DNA from: Dokdonia sinensis
GTDB taxonomy: Bacteria > Bacteroidota > Bacteroidia > Flavobacteriales > Flavobacteriaceae
Reading direction: 5' to 3'
Length of the DNA: 64,000 nucleotides
Assembly (NCBI RefSeq): GCF_003688895.1
Contig: NZ_REFV01000010.1
Coordinates: 62,001-126,000 of the forward strand
The first letter of the stretch is position 1; every line of letters begins with the position of its first letter. Positions 17,077 to 25,581 of the stretch are shown here, one piece after another. A program made the position numbers and the translations under genes. A model generated the notes under the pieces. That model ran no database searches. It was not told where the DNA came from and saw nothing but the letters and a program-made list of their open reading frames with translations.

Positions 17077-17103
17077 CAAAAATAATGTCAAATGATTAAA
17101 CAA
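17077..17103 (-). promoter_or_regulatory. promoter of FAS1 lipoprotein gene
   Basis: On the minus strand TTG, 16 nt, then TATTTTTG (17077-17084), about 29 nt upstream of the ATG. The -7 box is an exact TAnnTTTG; the spacer is slightly short for the consensus. Confidence 0.6.
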
Positions 17104-17166
17104 AATGCCAATTGATTGCTAATTCTAAGTTAATTATAATACAATTAGCTTTTTGTAGTATCGGTA

Positions 17167-17188
17167 TTACGCTTTCGCGAAAGCGTAA
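17167..17188. repeat. intergenic palindrome copy (core 17171-17184)
   Basis: A 22-bp perfect inverted repeat, the 14-mer core extended by TTAC/GTAA, in the divergent gap between the FAS1 gene and the BNR-repeat gene. Confidence 0.95.
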
Positions 17189-17310
17189 CATATTTAATTT
17201 CCTACCGCATCCCTTAACACCATTTTAAGAAATCACATTTCACATTTAGTTAACTTTAGCTTTTCCAAAAAATTAAGTCAAATAATCCGCCGAAAGTTAA
17301 ACTGAAACAA

Positions 17311-20300
17311 ATGAAAAAATTTCTCTCCTTATTCCTATTGTGTGCCTGCACCATCGCGAGCGCTCAAAAACTCGATATGTCCTTGCTCAAGGATATGGAA
17401 CCTCGTAACATAGGTCCTGGTGGTATGTCTGGCCGTGTGACGGCTATAGATGTGGTGACAGATAATCCAGATGTAATGTATGTAGGAACAGCTTCTGGAG
17501 GTTTATGGAAATCCACTTCTGGTGGGATAAAATGGGATCCTATTTTTGATAACGAGCTTACCGCTTCCATAGGTGCGGTGGCGATACAGCAGTCTAATCC
17601 GTCTGTAATTTGGGTAGGAACGGGAGAAGGAAATCCTCGTAACTCTTTAAATGGAGGTTTTGGCGTTTATAAATCATTAGACGGCGGGAAAACCTGGAAG
17701 TCTATGGGGCTGGAGAAAACACGCCACATACATCGTGTGATTATAGACCCTACAAATCCAGATGTGGTTTATGTGGGTGCTATAGGTTCGCCTTGGGGAG
17801 AGCATCCAGAACGTGGTTTATATAAAACGACAGATGGTGGAGCCACTTGGAACAAAATCCTATTTGCAAACAATAAAACTGGAGTCGCAGACCTTGTTAT
17901 GGACCCAACAAATCCTAACAAACTCCTCGTCGCAATGTGGGAACATAAGCGTGACCCGTGGTTCTTCAAGTCTGGTGGAGAAGGCTCTAGCCTTCAAATG
18001 ACGCACAACGGCGGGAAAACTTGGAAAAAACTAACCGATAAAGACGGTTTGCCCAAAGGTGACCTAGGCCGTATAGGTCTTGCAATTGCTCCCGGAAGTC
18101 CAAATATCGTTTACGCACTTATAGAATCGAAAAAGAATGCCCTTTACAAATCTGAAGATGGCGGTTTTACTTGGAAAAATATTAACTCAAACGACGACAT
18201 AGGAAACCGTCCATTTTACTACTCAGACATTCACGTAGATCCAGACAATGAAAACCGCGTGTTTTCTGTCTTTACTTATGTAAACGTGTCTGAAGATGGA
18301 GGGAAGAAATTTAACCAACTTATGGGCGCTTACGGTGTCGATAATGGTGTACACCCGGACCACCACGCCTGGTGGATTCATCCTAATAATGGAAAGTTTA
18401 TGATGGATGGAAATGATGGCGGTCTCAACATTACAAAAGATGGTGGAAAAACGTGGCGTTTTATCGGGAATCTTCCCGTGGCGCAGTTCTATCATATTAA
18501 TGTAGATAATGAGTTTCCTTACAATGTGTACGGAGGGATGCAAGATAATGGTTCTTGGAGAGGCCCAGCCTACGTTTGGAGAGCGCAAGGAATACGAAAC
18601 GATTACTGGCAGGAAATCTCTTTTGGAGATGGTTTTGATGTAGTGCCAGATCCGGACGATAGTCAGTACGGTTGGACGATGAGTCAGCAGGGATATGTAA
18701 GTCGTTATGACTGGAAAACTGGGAATAACTATGGCGTGCGTCCTACGCATCCCGACCCAGATGTTTATTTACGATTTAACTGGAATAGTGCAATAAACAT
18801 TGATCCATTTGACAGTAGTACGATTTATTTTGGGAGTCAGTTTGTACACAAGAGTACAGATAAGGGGCTCACTTGGGACGTGATTTCTCCAGATCTCACG
18901 ACTAACGACCCAGAAAAGCAAAAACAAAGTGAATCTGGCGGACTCACAATGGACGCCACAGGAGCCGAAAACCATACGACTATCCTTGTGATTGAACCTT
19001 CGCCCGTAGAGCGCAATATGTTTTGGGTAGGAACAGATGACGGCCGTGTGCATTACACACAAAATGGTGGAGAATCCTATACCGAAGTCTCAAACAACCT
19101 TAAAGGTTTGCCCAAGGGAAGCTGGGTAGCACAAATTAAAGCCAGCAACAAGAATAAAGGAGAAGCGTTGCTTATAGCAAATGACTACAGACGATTTAAC
19201 TACACACCGTATGCTTACCGCACCACAAACTACGGTAAAACGTGGACCCGTATTGTAGATGAGAACGATGTACAGAGCTACACTCTTTCCATTATCGAAG
19301 ATCCAGAGGAGAAAAACCTCCTTTTCTTAGGAACTGATGATGGACTCTACGTTTCTGTGGATGCTGGGGATAACTGGCAAAAATGGACCAAAGGTTTTCC
19401 TACCACTTCGGTTAAGGACCTTGTGATTCACCCTAGAGAGCACGATTTGGTCATTGGTACTTTTGGCCGTGCCGCTTGGGTGCTGGATGACATCAGACCA
19501 TTACGCGCAATTGCAAAGGATAGAAGTACGCTTTCGCGAAAGCTTACCCTCTTCCAACCTCCTACGGCTTACGATGCCGCTTATCAACAACCTACGGGTA
19601 GTCGTTTTGGTGGAGATGCACTTTACAATGGGGATAACCGTAGTGGTGGTGCTCCGATTGCATATTTTTTCACGAAAGTGGAAGAGTCAAAAAAATCAAA
19701 AGGTAGAGACGATGATGAGAGTGCTTCGCAGACTCGCAATAAGGAAGAAGAGACTGAAGATGAAGCTCCAGACGCCGACAATGAAAAAGATGACGACACA
19801 CCGAAATGGGATTCCATACACTTAAAAATTTATGATGGAACACGCCAAATTCGTCATTTAAAATGGAAAACTCCAGACAGTACAGGATTGCACAAAACCA
19901 CATGGTATATGCGCGAGGCTGGTGGAGACCGCCCTTCCAGAAGCACACGAGAACGTAAAAATGAGCCAGGTGGAGTTTCGGTGAAGCCAGGGACTTATAA
20001 ACTGGTGATGGAGTATGGCGACCAGTCTAGTGAATCTTCTATTACGGTAAAAAGTGATCCGAGATTTGAAACTCCGCAGAAAGCTATAAACGATGCTTAC
20101 GACGCTGGAAAGAAACTCGAGGGTTACACACAAACCGCCGCAGATGCCGTAAAACAACTTGTCAAAAGCAAAACCATTGCCGAGGATTATAAGAAAATGA
20201 TCAAAAAGCTAGATGATGATAAAAAATATAAAGATGATTTAAAGGAGATAGGGAAAATGACGAAGAAAATTGATTCTGTCATTGCGCTCTATCTCGGTAC

Positions 20301-20565
20301 CGAAGACAAGCGTCAAGGTATTACTCGTAATCCAGAAATTACTGTAATGAACCGCATAGGCCTTGCAAGTCAGTACGCGCGCAGTCGTCCTAATGGCCTT
20401 ACAGCTACAGAAAACACATTACTTATGCACGCCAAAAATGAGCTTGAGAGTGCGTTAGAAAAAACTAATACTTTCTTTATGGAAGATTGGAAACCTTTTC
20501 AGGCAAAATTGGAAGGAATGGAATTAAGTCCTTTTGACGAGATTAAGACTTTTAAATTAGACTAA
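17311..20565 (+). CDS. secreted BNR/Asp-box beta-propeller protein (sortilin/VPS10-like)
   Basis: 1084 residues with signal peptide MKKFLSLFLLCACTIASAQ. At least seven Asp-box-type motifs (SLDGGKTW, TTDGGATW, THNGGKTW, SEDGGFTW, TKDGGKTW, STDKGLTW, TNYGKTW) run through residues 50-700, giving a large beta-propeller as in sortilin/VPS10 and BNR glycosidase-like proteins. A Glu/Asp/Lys-rich low-complexity linker (about 790-835) separates a C-terminal helical region. No type IX sorting domain is visible. Binding or hydrolysis target unknown; probably periplasmic or surface. The palindrome at 19530-19543 encodes TLSRK. A terminator follows. Confidence 0.88.
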   Translation: MKKFLSLFLLCACTIASAQKLDMSLLKDMEPRNIGPGGMSGRVTAIDVVTDNPDVMYVGTASGGLWKSTSGGIKWDPIFDNELTASIGAVAIQQSNPSVIWVGTGEGNPRNSLNGGFGVYKSLDGGKTWKSMGLEKTRHIHRVIIDPTNPDVVYVGAIGSPWGEHPERGLYKTTDGGATWNKILFANNKTGVADLVMDPTNPNKLLVAMWEHKRDPWFFKSGGEGSSLQMTHNGGKTWKKLTDKDGLPKGDLGRIGLAIAPGSPNIVYALIESKKNALYKSEDGGFTWKNINSNDDIGNRPFYYSDIHVDPDNENRVFSVFTYVNVSEDGGKKFNQLMGAYGVDNGVHPDHHAWWIHPNNGKFMMDGNDGGLNITKDGGKTWRFIGNLPVAQFYHINVDNEFPYNVYGGMQDNGSWRGPAYVWRAQGIRNDYWQEISFGDGFDVVPDPDDSQYGWTMSQQGYVSRYDWKTGNNYGVRPTHPDPDVYLRFNWNSAINIDPFDSSTIYFGSQFVHKSTDKGLTWDVISPDLTTNDPEKQKQSESGGLTMDATGAENHTTILVIEPSPVERNMFWVGTDDGRVHYTQNGGESYTEVSNNLKGLPKGSWVAQIKASNKNKGEALLIANDYRRFNYTPYAYRTTNYGKTWTRIVDENDVQSYTLSIIEDPEEKNLLFLGTDDGLYVSVDAGDNWQKWTKGFPTTSVKDLVIHPREHDLVIGTFGRAAWVLDDIRPLRAIAKDRSTLSRKLTLFQPPTAYDAAYQQPTGSRFGGDALYNGDNRSGGAPIAYFFTKVEESKKSKGRDDDESASQTRNKEEETEDEAPDADNEKDDDTPKWDSIHLKIYDGTRQIRHLKWKTPDSTGLHKTTWYMREAGGDRPSRSTRERKNEPGGVSVKPGTYKLVMEYGDQSSESSITVKSDPRFETPQKAINDAYDAGKKLEGYTQTAADAVKQLVKSKTIAEDYKKMIKKLDDDKKYKDDLKEIGKMTKKIDSVIALYLGTEDKRQGITRNPEITVMNRIGLASQYARSRPNGLTATENTLLMHAKNELESALEKTNTFFMEDWKPFQAKLEGMELSPFDEIKTFKLD
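19530..19543. repeat. palindrome copy in BNR-repeat gene
   Basis: Exact 14-mer, read TLSRK. Confidence 0.95.
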
Positions 20566-20580
20566 GATTTTAAACCCATT

Positions 20581-20607
20581 GCGTCCCATATTTTGGGACG
20601 CTTTTTT
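20581..20607 (+). terminator. Rho-independent terminator
   Basis: GCGTCCC / GGGACGC stem with a 7-nt loop and six T, only 11 bp before the next gene start. Confidence 0.9.
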
Positions 20608-20617
20608 ATAGCCTATT

Positions 20618-21307
20618 ATGAAAAAAATAACACTGCTTATTTCAGTATTTCTAATGACCATTACTATCTCTGCCCAAGAAACAGGAGAAGATAAGTGGGG
20701 TTCGTGGGCAATGATTTTCACAAATAACCGTATTTCAGACAAACTCAGCATACACGCGGAGGCCCAGTATCGAAATTATGAATTTGGAAATAATTTCAAT
20801 CAGCTATTATTGCGTACCGCCCTTAACTACGACATATCGGAGAATGCGATGATTTCCTTTGGGTACGGAAATATAACTACAGACCCAACTTTTATTGATG
20901 AGGACATTGACGGCATTGGCAATTTTAATGAACACCGTATTTATCAGCAGCTCGTGTTGCGCAATTCCGTAGGAAAGTTAAAGTTTAGTCATCGTTACCG
21001 ATTGGAACAGCGATTTATCGAAGATTTAGATACGCAACACAGAGCGCGATATTTTCTGAGAGTCACCTATCCTCTTAACGAGAAGTGGTTTTTAACGGCT
21101 TATGACGAAGTATTTATTAACTTACAAGAACCTTTATTTGGCCAGAACCGTTTGTACGGAGCCGTGGGCTATAATGTAAATGCAAATATTAATTTTCAAG
21201 TGGGTTATCTAAAGAATCACTTTACGGGTGCAAATTTTGACCGTTTTCAAGCGGCTTTGTTTATTAAAACAGATTTGAGGAAGAAAGGCCGTGATGATGT
21301 GAACTAA
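20618..21307 (+). CDS. DUF2490-family outer-membrane beta-barrel-like protein
   Basis: 229 residues with signal peptide MKKITLLISVFLMTITISAQ. The W-x-x-W..N.RisdK start, NQLLLRTALNY, EHRIYQQLVL and the RYRLEQRF segment match the DUF2490 pattern of alternating strands, with a terminal strand ending near RFQAALFIKTDLR. It is presumed to be an outer-membrane barrel. It starts just after a terminator, so it depends on read-through or on a promoter inside that hairpin region. Confidence 0.85.
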   Translation: MKKITLLISVFLMTITISAQETGEDKWGSWAMIFTNNRISDKLSIHAEAQYRNYEFGNNFNQLLLRTALNYDISENAMISFGYGNITTDPTFIDEDIDGIGNFNEHRIYQQLVLRNSVGKLKFSHRYRLEQRFIEDLDTQHRARYFLRVTYPLNEKWFLTAYDEVFINLQEPLFGQNRLYGAVGYNVNANINFQVGYLKNHFTGANFDRFQAALFIKTDLRKKGRDDVN

Positions 21308-21429
21308 GTACTTATTGACCTTTTTAGGACAGTCAAGAGTAAAAGTATGCAATAACAAATATTATAGGTGCGGCATGAATTCCGAGCCTATGATTTGCAT
21401 AAGGCCTACTTTAAAATAAAGTTTCATTT

Positions 21430-21978
21430 ATGGGAAGTATATGTCTAAAATCTGAACGCTTGACTTTACGGCTAATCATTGGCTCAGACCTATACAACAT
21501 CCACAACCTACACTCCTGTCCTGAAGTTGATGCTTACAATACTCTCGGAATCCCTAAAGACATTGACGAAACAAAAGCAATCATTGAGCCTTGGATAGTA
21601 GAGAATGAACAGGAGATTATCAAGAACTATGTATTTGCCATTGAAAGGACGGAAGACGCTCTGTTTTTAGGCTTATTTGGTTTAAAACTCAATCATCCCA
21701 AAACTAAGCGTGGCGAGATTTGGTACAAGATACATCCTGACTTTTGGGGTAAGGGATATGCAACAGAGTCCACAAACCTAGTCTTAGACTATGCGTTTGA
21801 CAAGTTAGAACTGCATAGACTTGAAGCAGGATGTGCCGTTGAAAATACAGGCTCCATAAAAGTGCTCGAAAAAGTAGGAATGACCCAAGAAGGCAGATGC
21901 CGGAAAATCCTCCCTTTAAAAAGTGGCTGGTCAGACAACTTTCAATATGCAATTCTTGAGACTGATAAGCGTATGTGA
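21430..21978 (+). CDS. GNAT N-acetyltransferase (RimJ/RimL-like)
   Basis: 182 residues. It opens with SERLTLRLI and carries the acetyl-CoA-binding WGKGYATESTNLVLDYAF and ENTGSIKVLEKVGMTQEGR signatures typical of the RimJ/RimL-like subgroup. The likely reaction is transfer of an acetyl group to a protein N-terminus or small amine; the substrate is unknown. It stands alone and convergent with the S9 peptidase gene. Confidence 0.92.
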   Translation: MGSICLKSERLTLRLIIGSDLYNIHNLHSCPEVDAYNTLGIPKDIDETKAIIEPWIVENEQEIIKNYVFAIERTEDALFLGLFGLKLNHPKTKRGEIWYKIHPDFWGKGYATESTNLVLDYAFDKLELHRLEAGCAVENTGSIKVLEKVGMTQEGRCRKILPLKSGWSDNFQYAILETDKRM

Positions 21979-22035
21979 TAAGAAAAACAATCTCTTACCC
22001 TTCTCAAATTTTAACCTCTACCTTAACACCAAATA

Positions 22036-24114
22036 CTATTTTCTATATTTCTCAAACCAAGCTAGGGTATGCGCCACCTTTGTAATAAGGTTACTTGGTC
22101 TTGAAGCGATGCCGTGAGAAGCATCTGGAATCTCAACCAACACAGTTTCTATTTTCCTGATTTTTAGAGCGTGATACATTTGCTTTGCTTCAGATGGTGG
22201 GGTTCTTAAATCGTTCATTCCCACCATTACCATCGTAGGAGTTTCAATATTACCAACTAATGAAATCGGGGAAAATTTCCAGTAGGTTTCAAAATTCTCC
22301 CACGGTTGGCCTGGATATCTTGAGTTTGCATAGCCATAATAATTATCTGCGACAAGAGTTTTACTTATCCAGTTCATTACGGGTTTTGCGACTACGGCCG
22401 CTTCAAAGCGATTATTCTTTCCTATCATCCAGGCAGTCATAATACCTCCTGCGCTTCCTCCTGTGACGTAGAGTTGGTCTTCGGAGGTGATACCTTTTGC
22501 TAGGCAGGCATCTACACCGTCCATCACATCATTATAATCTTCTCCGGGATAGTTGTTATATAACAGGTTTCCAAATTCCTCCCCATAACTCGTGCTCCCG
22601 CGCGGATTTGGATAAAAAACCACATAGCCAGCAGAAGCATATAACTGAATCTCAGCACTAAAACGGTCTCCGTAATTCAAAATAGGTCCTCCGTGATTTT
22701 CTACTAAAAGTGGGTATTGCTTTCCTGTTTCATAATTAGGTGGATACACAATCCACCCTTGAATATCACGACCATCTACAGAGGATTTATACCATATCTC
22801 TTCTACTTTTCCTAAGGTGCGATAGTCTAATAAATCGCTATTTAATGCAGTAAGAACTGCCAGTCCCTCTTGCGACTCGGTTTTTCCTTCTATTCTGTTT
22901 TGAAAGGTTCGCTTGGGGATTTTCGTTTTTACTCCTTTTCCTATCACGGTAACTTCGGCGGGGCGGTCGGGTTGTGAGTATGTAAATGCTATGGTCCCAT
23001 CTTTTGATACGCTGTAACTTCCGCTGGCGTATGGACGGCCTAGTGTGGTTCCTCCCATATCATCTGCCAGCTTAGTCACTTTTCCCGAAAGGGAAACCTT
23101 CCCAATTTTTGAATTGCCTTTGTCATCATAAGTAAAATACAAATCATTGCTGTTACTCGCCCACTCGATGTTGTCTATGCTTCGGTCAAGATTTGTAATT
23201 ATTTCTTTTTTATCTGAGCCATCTAGATTCATTACATACAACCTGGTTACTTGGTACGTTTGCACCTTGTCGTCAAAACCTAAATAAGCAATTTTCTTTC
23301 CATCTGGAGAAACTATTGGGTTTCGATCTGGGCCGTTTCTGTCTGTTAATGCGGTAATTGCTCCACTTTTGGTATGAACACTATAGATCTCGCTATTGCG
23401 AAAGTCATACTCCCACGCTTCACTCCTATTTCCAGAAAAATAAATGTGTCGTCCATCTTGCGACCAACTCAAATTCCCACCGTGATTAAAATCACCACTG
23501 GTCATCTTGCGTGGTGAACCGCCATCTGAAGGAATGACATAGATGTGTCTGAAACCTGGTTTTAAGTAGCCCTGGCCGTCTGCTTCGTGTTTAAAGCGGT
23601 CTGTGATTCTAGGTGCGTCTGCCCACTTTGCACCTTTCGGTTTTTTGGGCATTTTGGCGATTACTGGCGGTGCGGTATATTCCATTGCAGAGAATGCAAT
23701 CCACTTTCCGTCGGGCGACCAGCTCAGATTGCTGGGGCTGTTTTCGAGTTGGCTCAACTTTGCCGTCGCTCCCGTATTCATCCAGCGCACAAAGAGTTCG
23801 CTACCCTCTTCTGTGCTTGCCGTATAAGCAATTCTATCACCGCTGGGCGACCAGCGAGCGCTACTTTCATTGCCCTCGTTTACCGTCAACTTTTGGTGCA
23901 AGGAGCCATCTGTTTTTACCATCCAGAGATTGCCTTTGGACTTATCTTCCATAATATCAAAACCCGTTCGGCGATAGATGACGGTGCTTCCATCTGGAGA
24001 AATTTGGGGATCGCTAGCGTATTCTAATTGAAAGACATCTAGCGTTTCAAAATTTCGTTGCGATAGACTAATGAATGTAGTCAGACAGGCTATAACGAGA
24101 GTAAGTAAGCGCAT
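22036..24114 (-). CDS. S9 prolyl-oligopeptidase-family serine peptidase
   Basis: 692 residues with signal peptide MRLLTLVIACLTTFISLSQ. The N-terminal beta-propeller (about 25-400) contains several PD40-type repeats (SPDGSTVIY, SPSGDRIAY, SPDGKWIAF, SPDGKKIAY). The C-terminal alpha/beta hydrolase domain (about 430-692) has catalytic Ser in GGSAGG, Asp in GMNDLRTP and His in DASHGI. It probably acts on peptides in the periplasm. It is divergent from the DUF2254 gene, with a palindrome in the gap. Confidence 0.95.
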   Translation of the reverse strand: MRLLTLVIACLTTFISLSQRNFETLDVFQLEYASDPQISPDGSTVIYRRTGFDIMEDKSKGNLWMVKTDGSLHQKLTVNEGNESSARWSPSGDRIAYTASTEEGSELFVRWMNTGATAKLSQLENSPSNLSWSPDGKWIAFSAMEYTAPPVIAKMPKKPKGAKWADAPRITDRFKHEADGQGYLKPGFRHIYVIPSDGGSPRKMTSGDFNHGGNLSWSQDGRHIYFSGNRSEAWEYDFRNSEIYSVHTKSGAITALTDRNGPDRNPIVSPDGKKIAYLGFDDKVQTYQVTRLYVMNLDGSDKKEIITNLDRSIDNIEWASNSNDLYFTYDDKGNSKIGKVSLSGKVTKLADDMGGTTLGRPYASGSYSVSKDGTIAFTYSQPDRPAEVTVIGKGVKTKIPKRTFQNRIEGKTESQEGLAVLTALNSDLLDYRTLGKVEEIWYKSSVDGRDIQGWIVYPPNYETGKQYPLLVENHGGPILNYGDRFSAEIQLYASAGYVVFYPNPRGSTSYGEEFGNLLYNNYPGEDYNDVMDGVDACLAKGITSEDQLYVTGGSAGGIMTAWMIGKNNRFEAAVVAKPVMNWISKTLVADNYYGYANSRYPGQPWENFETYWKFSPISLVGNIETPTMVMVGMNDLRTPPSEAKQMYHALKIRKIETVLVEIPDASHGIASRPSNLITKVAHTLAWFEKYRK

Positions 24115-24147
24115 AATTCTAGGTTTTACTGTGAAAATAAGGATAAA

Positions 24148-24167
24148 TACGCTTTCGCGAAAGCGTA
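24148..24167. repeat. intergenic palindrome copy (core 24151-24164)
   Basis: A 20-bp perfect palindrome, the core extended by TAC/GTA, in the divergent gap between the S9 peptidase and DUF2254 genes. Confidence 0.95.
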
Positions 24168-24234
24168 AAAATTCCTGTTAACCTAAACCAAAAAAATCCT
24201 TGCATTAAAAACCTTTTCCCGAAATTGTAGGCTT

Positions 24235-25527
24235 ATGAATAAACTTTACACCCAACTGAGATTATTATATAGTCGCATTACTGGCAATATTGCTTTTTAC
24301 CCGAGTGTAATTGCGCTTTTAGGGCTATTCTTTGCGCTATTTATGCTTTATGCAGAGGAGCGTGGTATTTCAAAATACCTCATTGAAAACACGCCGTGGC
24401 TCGTAATAAATGATGCAGATACGGCACGTACGCTTCTCAGTACGTTTATAGGAGGGATTATTTCTCTTATGGTTTTTAGCTTTTCTATGGTGATGCTGTT
24501 GCTTAATCAAGCATCAAGTAATTATTCCCCGCGTATTTTACCAGGATTAATTTCCAATAAAAAACATCAGTACGTACTTGGTTTTTACATCGCTGTTATC
24601 ATTTATTGTATCATCGTTTTATTGAGTATTGAGCCTACGGAAAATAAGTATCAACTTCCTGGATTTGCTGTGTTAATAGGCATTATTCTTGGGATTCACG
24701 TTCTGGGTGCTTTTATTTATTTTATACACTCTATCTCGCAAGCCATACAAATTAATAATATAACAGACCGCATCTTTGAAGTTGCCCGTAAGCGTTTACA
24801 GACACTTATAGAGAAAGAAAAAGAAGTTTCTGGAATTGAAAATTTTGAAGATATAGACGGCTGGCACGGCTATAAAAGTACGGAGTCCGGTCACCTGAAT
24901 GATATTGCCTTTGACTCCCTAGCTAAGCTTGCTACAGATTGCGATGTGAAGGTAAAAATGCTGGTTGCCAAAGGTGAATTTGTCCTTGCAGACGTCCCAA
25001 TAGTGAAAGTGAGCAAGGAGCTTAATGAGGAAAATCAAGAATTGTTGCAGTCGTGTTTTGGCTTTTCTCGTAGTGAGATTGTAAGGCTTAATTATGTTTT
25101 GGGCTTTAAACAACTTACGGAGATTGCCCTAAAAGCAATGAGTCCTGGAATAAATGACCCCGGGACAGCAATCACATGCATAGATTATCTTACTGAACTT
25201 TTTGCACTGAGAATGCTTAAAAGAGACAAGAGTTATATCTTGAATAAAAATAAGGTTGCTTTGGTTTCTCTAGATACAGTAGATTTTGACCAACTGCTCT
25301 ACTTTATTTTTGCCAGCCTCCGTCAGTATTGTAAAGCAGACTTTGTGATGATGCACAAAATGTTGATTTCGCTCTATTATCTTAAAAATGTCGATTGTGT
25401 GGATGATACTTATAAAAAGGAAATCGCTGAGCAGGCCCATCTTATTCTGGATGATGCACGTGCCTACATAAAAAATGAATCTGATTTAAAAAAGTTGGAA
25501 GAATTTACAGATAAGTTTGATGCTTAG
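24235..25527 (+). CDS. DUF2254 membrane protein
   Basis: 430 residues. Four transmembrane segments lie in the first 180 residues (about 20-40, 68-88, 118-136 and 142-165), then a soluble C-terminal region with the family-conserved ALKAMSPGINDPGTAITCID. Family members are predicted inner-membrane proteins of unknown function. Monocistronic by context. Confidence 0.93.
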   Translation: MNKLYTQLRLLYSRITGNIAFYPSVIALLGLFFALFMLYAEERGISKYLIENTPWLVINDADTARTLLSTFIGGIISLMVFSFSMVMLLLNQASSNYSPRILPGLISNKKHQYVLGFYIAVIIYCIIVLLSIEPTENKYQLPGFAVLIGIILGIHVLGAFIYFIHSISQAIQINNITDRIFEVARKRLQTLIEKEKEVSGIENFEDIDGWHGYKSTESGHLNDIAFDSLAKLATDCDVKVKMLVAKGEFVLADVPIVKVSKELNEENQELLQSCFGFSRSEIVRLNYVLGFKQLTEIALKAMSPGINDPGTAITCIDYLTELFALRMLKRDKSYILNKNKVALVSLDTVDFDQLLYFIFASLRQYCKADFVMMHKMLISLYYLKNVDCVDDTYKKEIAEQAHLILDDARAYIKNESDLKKLEEFTDKFDA

Positions 25528-25581
25528 ATTTTAAGTGATTTCAGTTTCCCATTTCTTATTTTTAGAATTCAAACTAGTGGT

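Noticed and set aside
18223-18750. 175-codon open frame antisense to the BNR-repeat gene
   Set aside because: It lies wholly opposite a strongly supported gene, has no recognisable domain, and mirrors that gene's codon pattern.
21430-21978. GNAT gene as recently transferred
   Set aside because: It stands alone, but its composition and codon use look like its neighbours'; no mobility signs.
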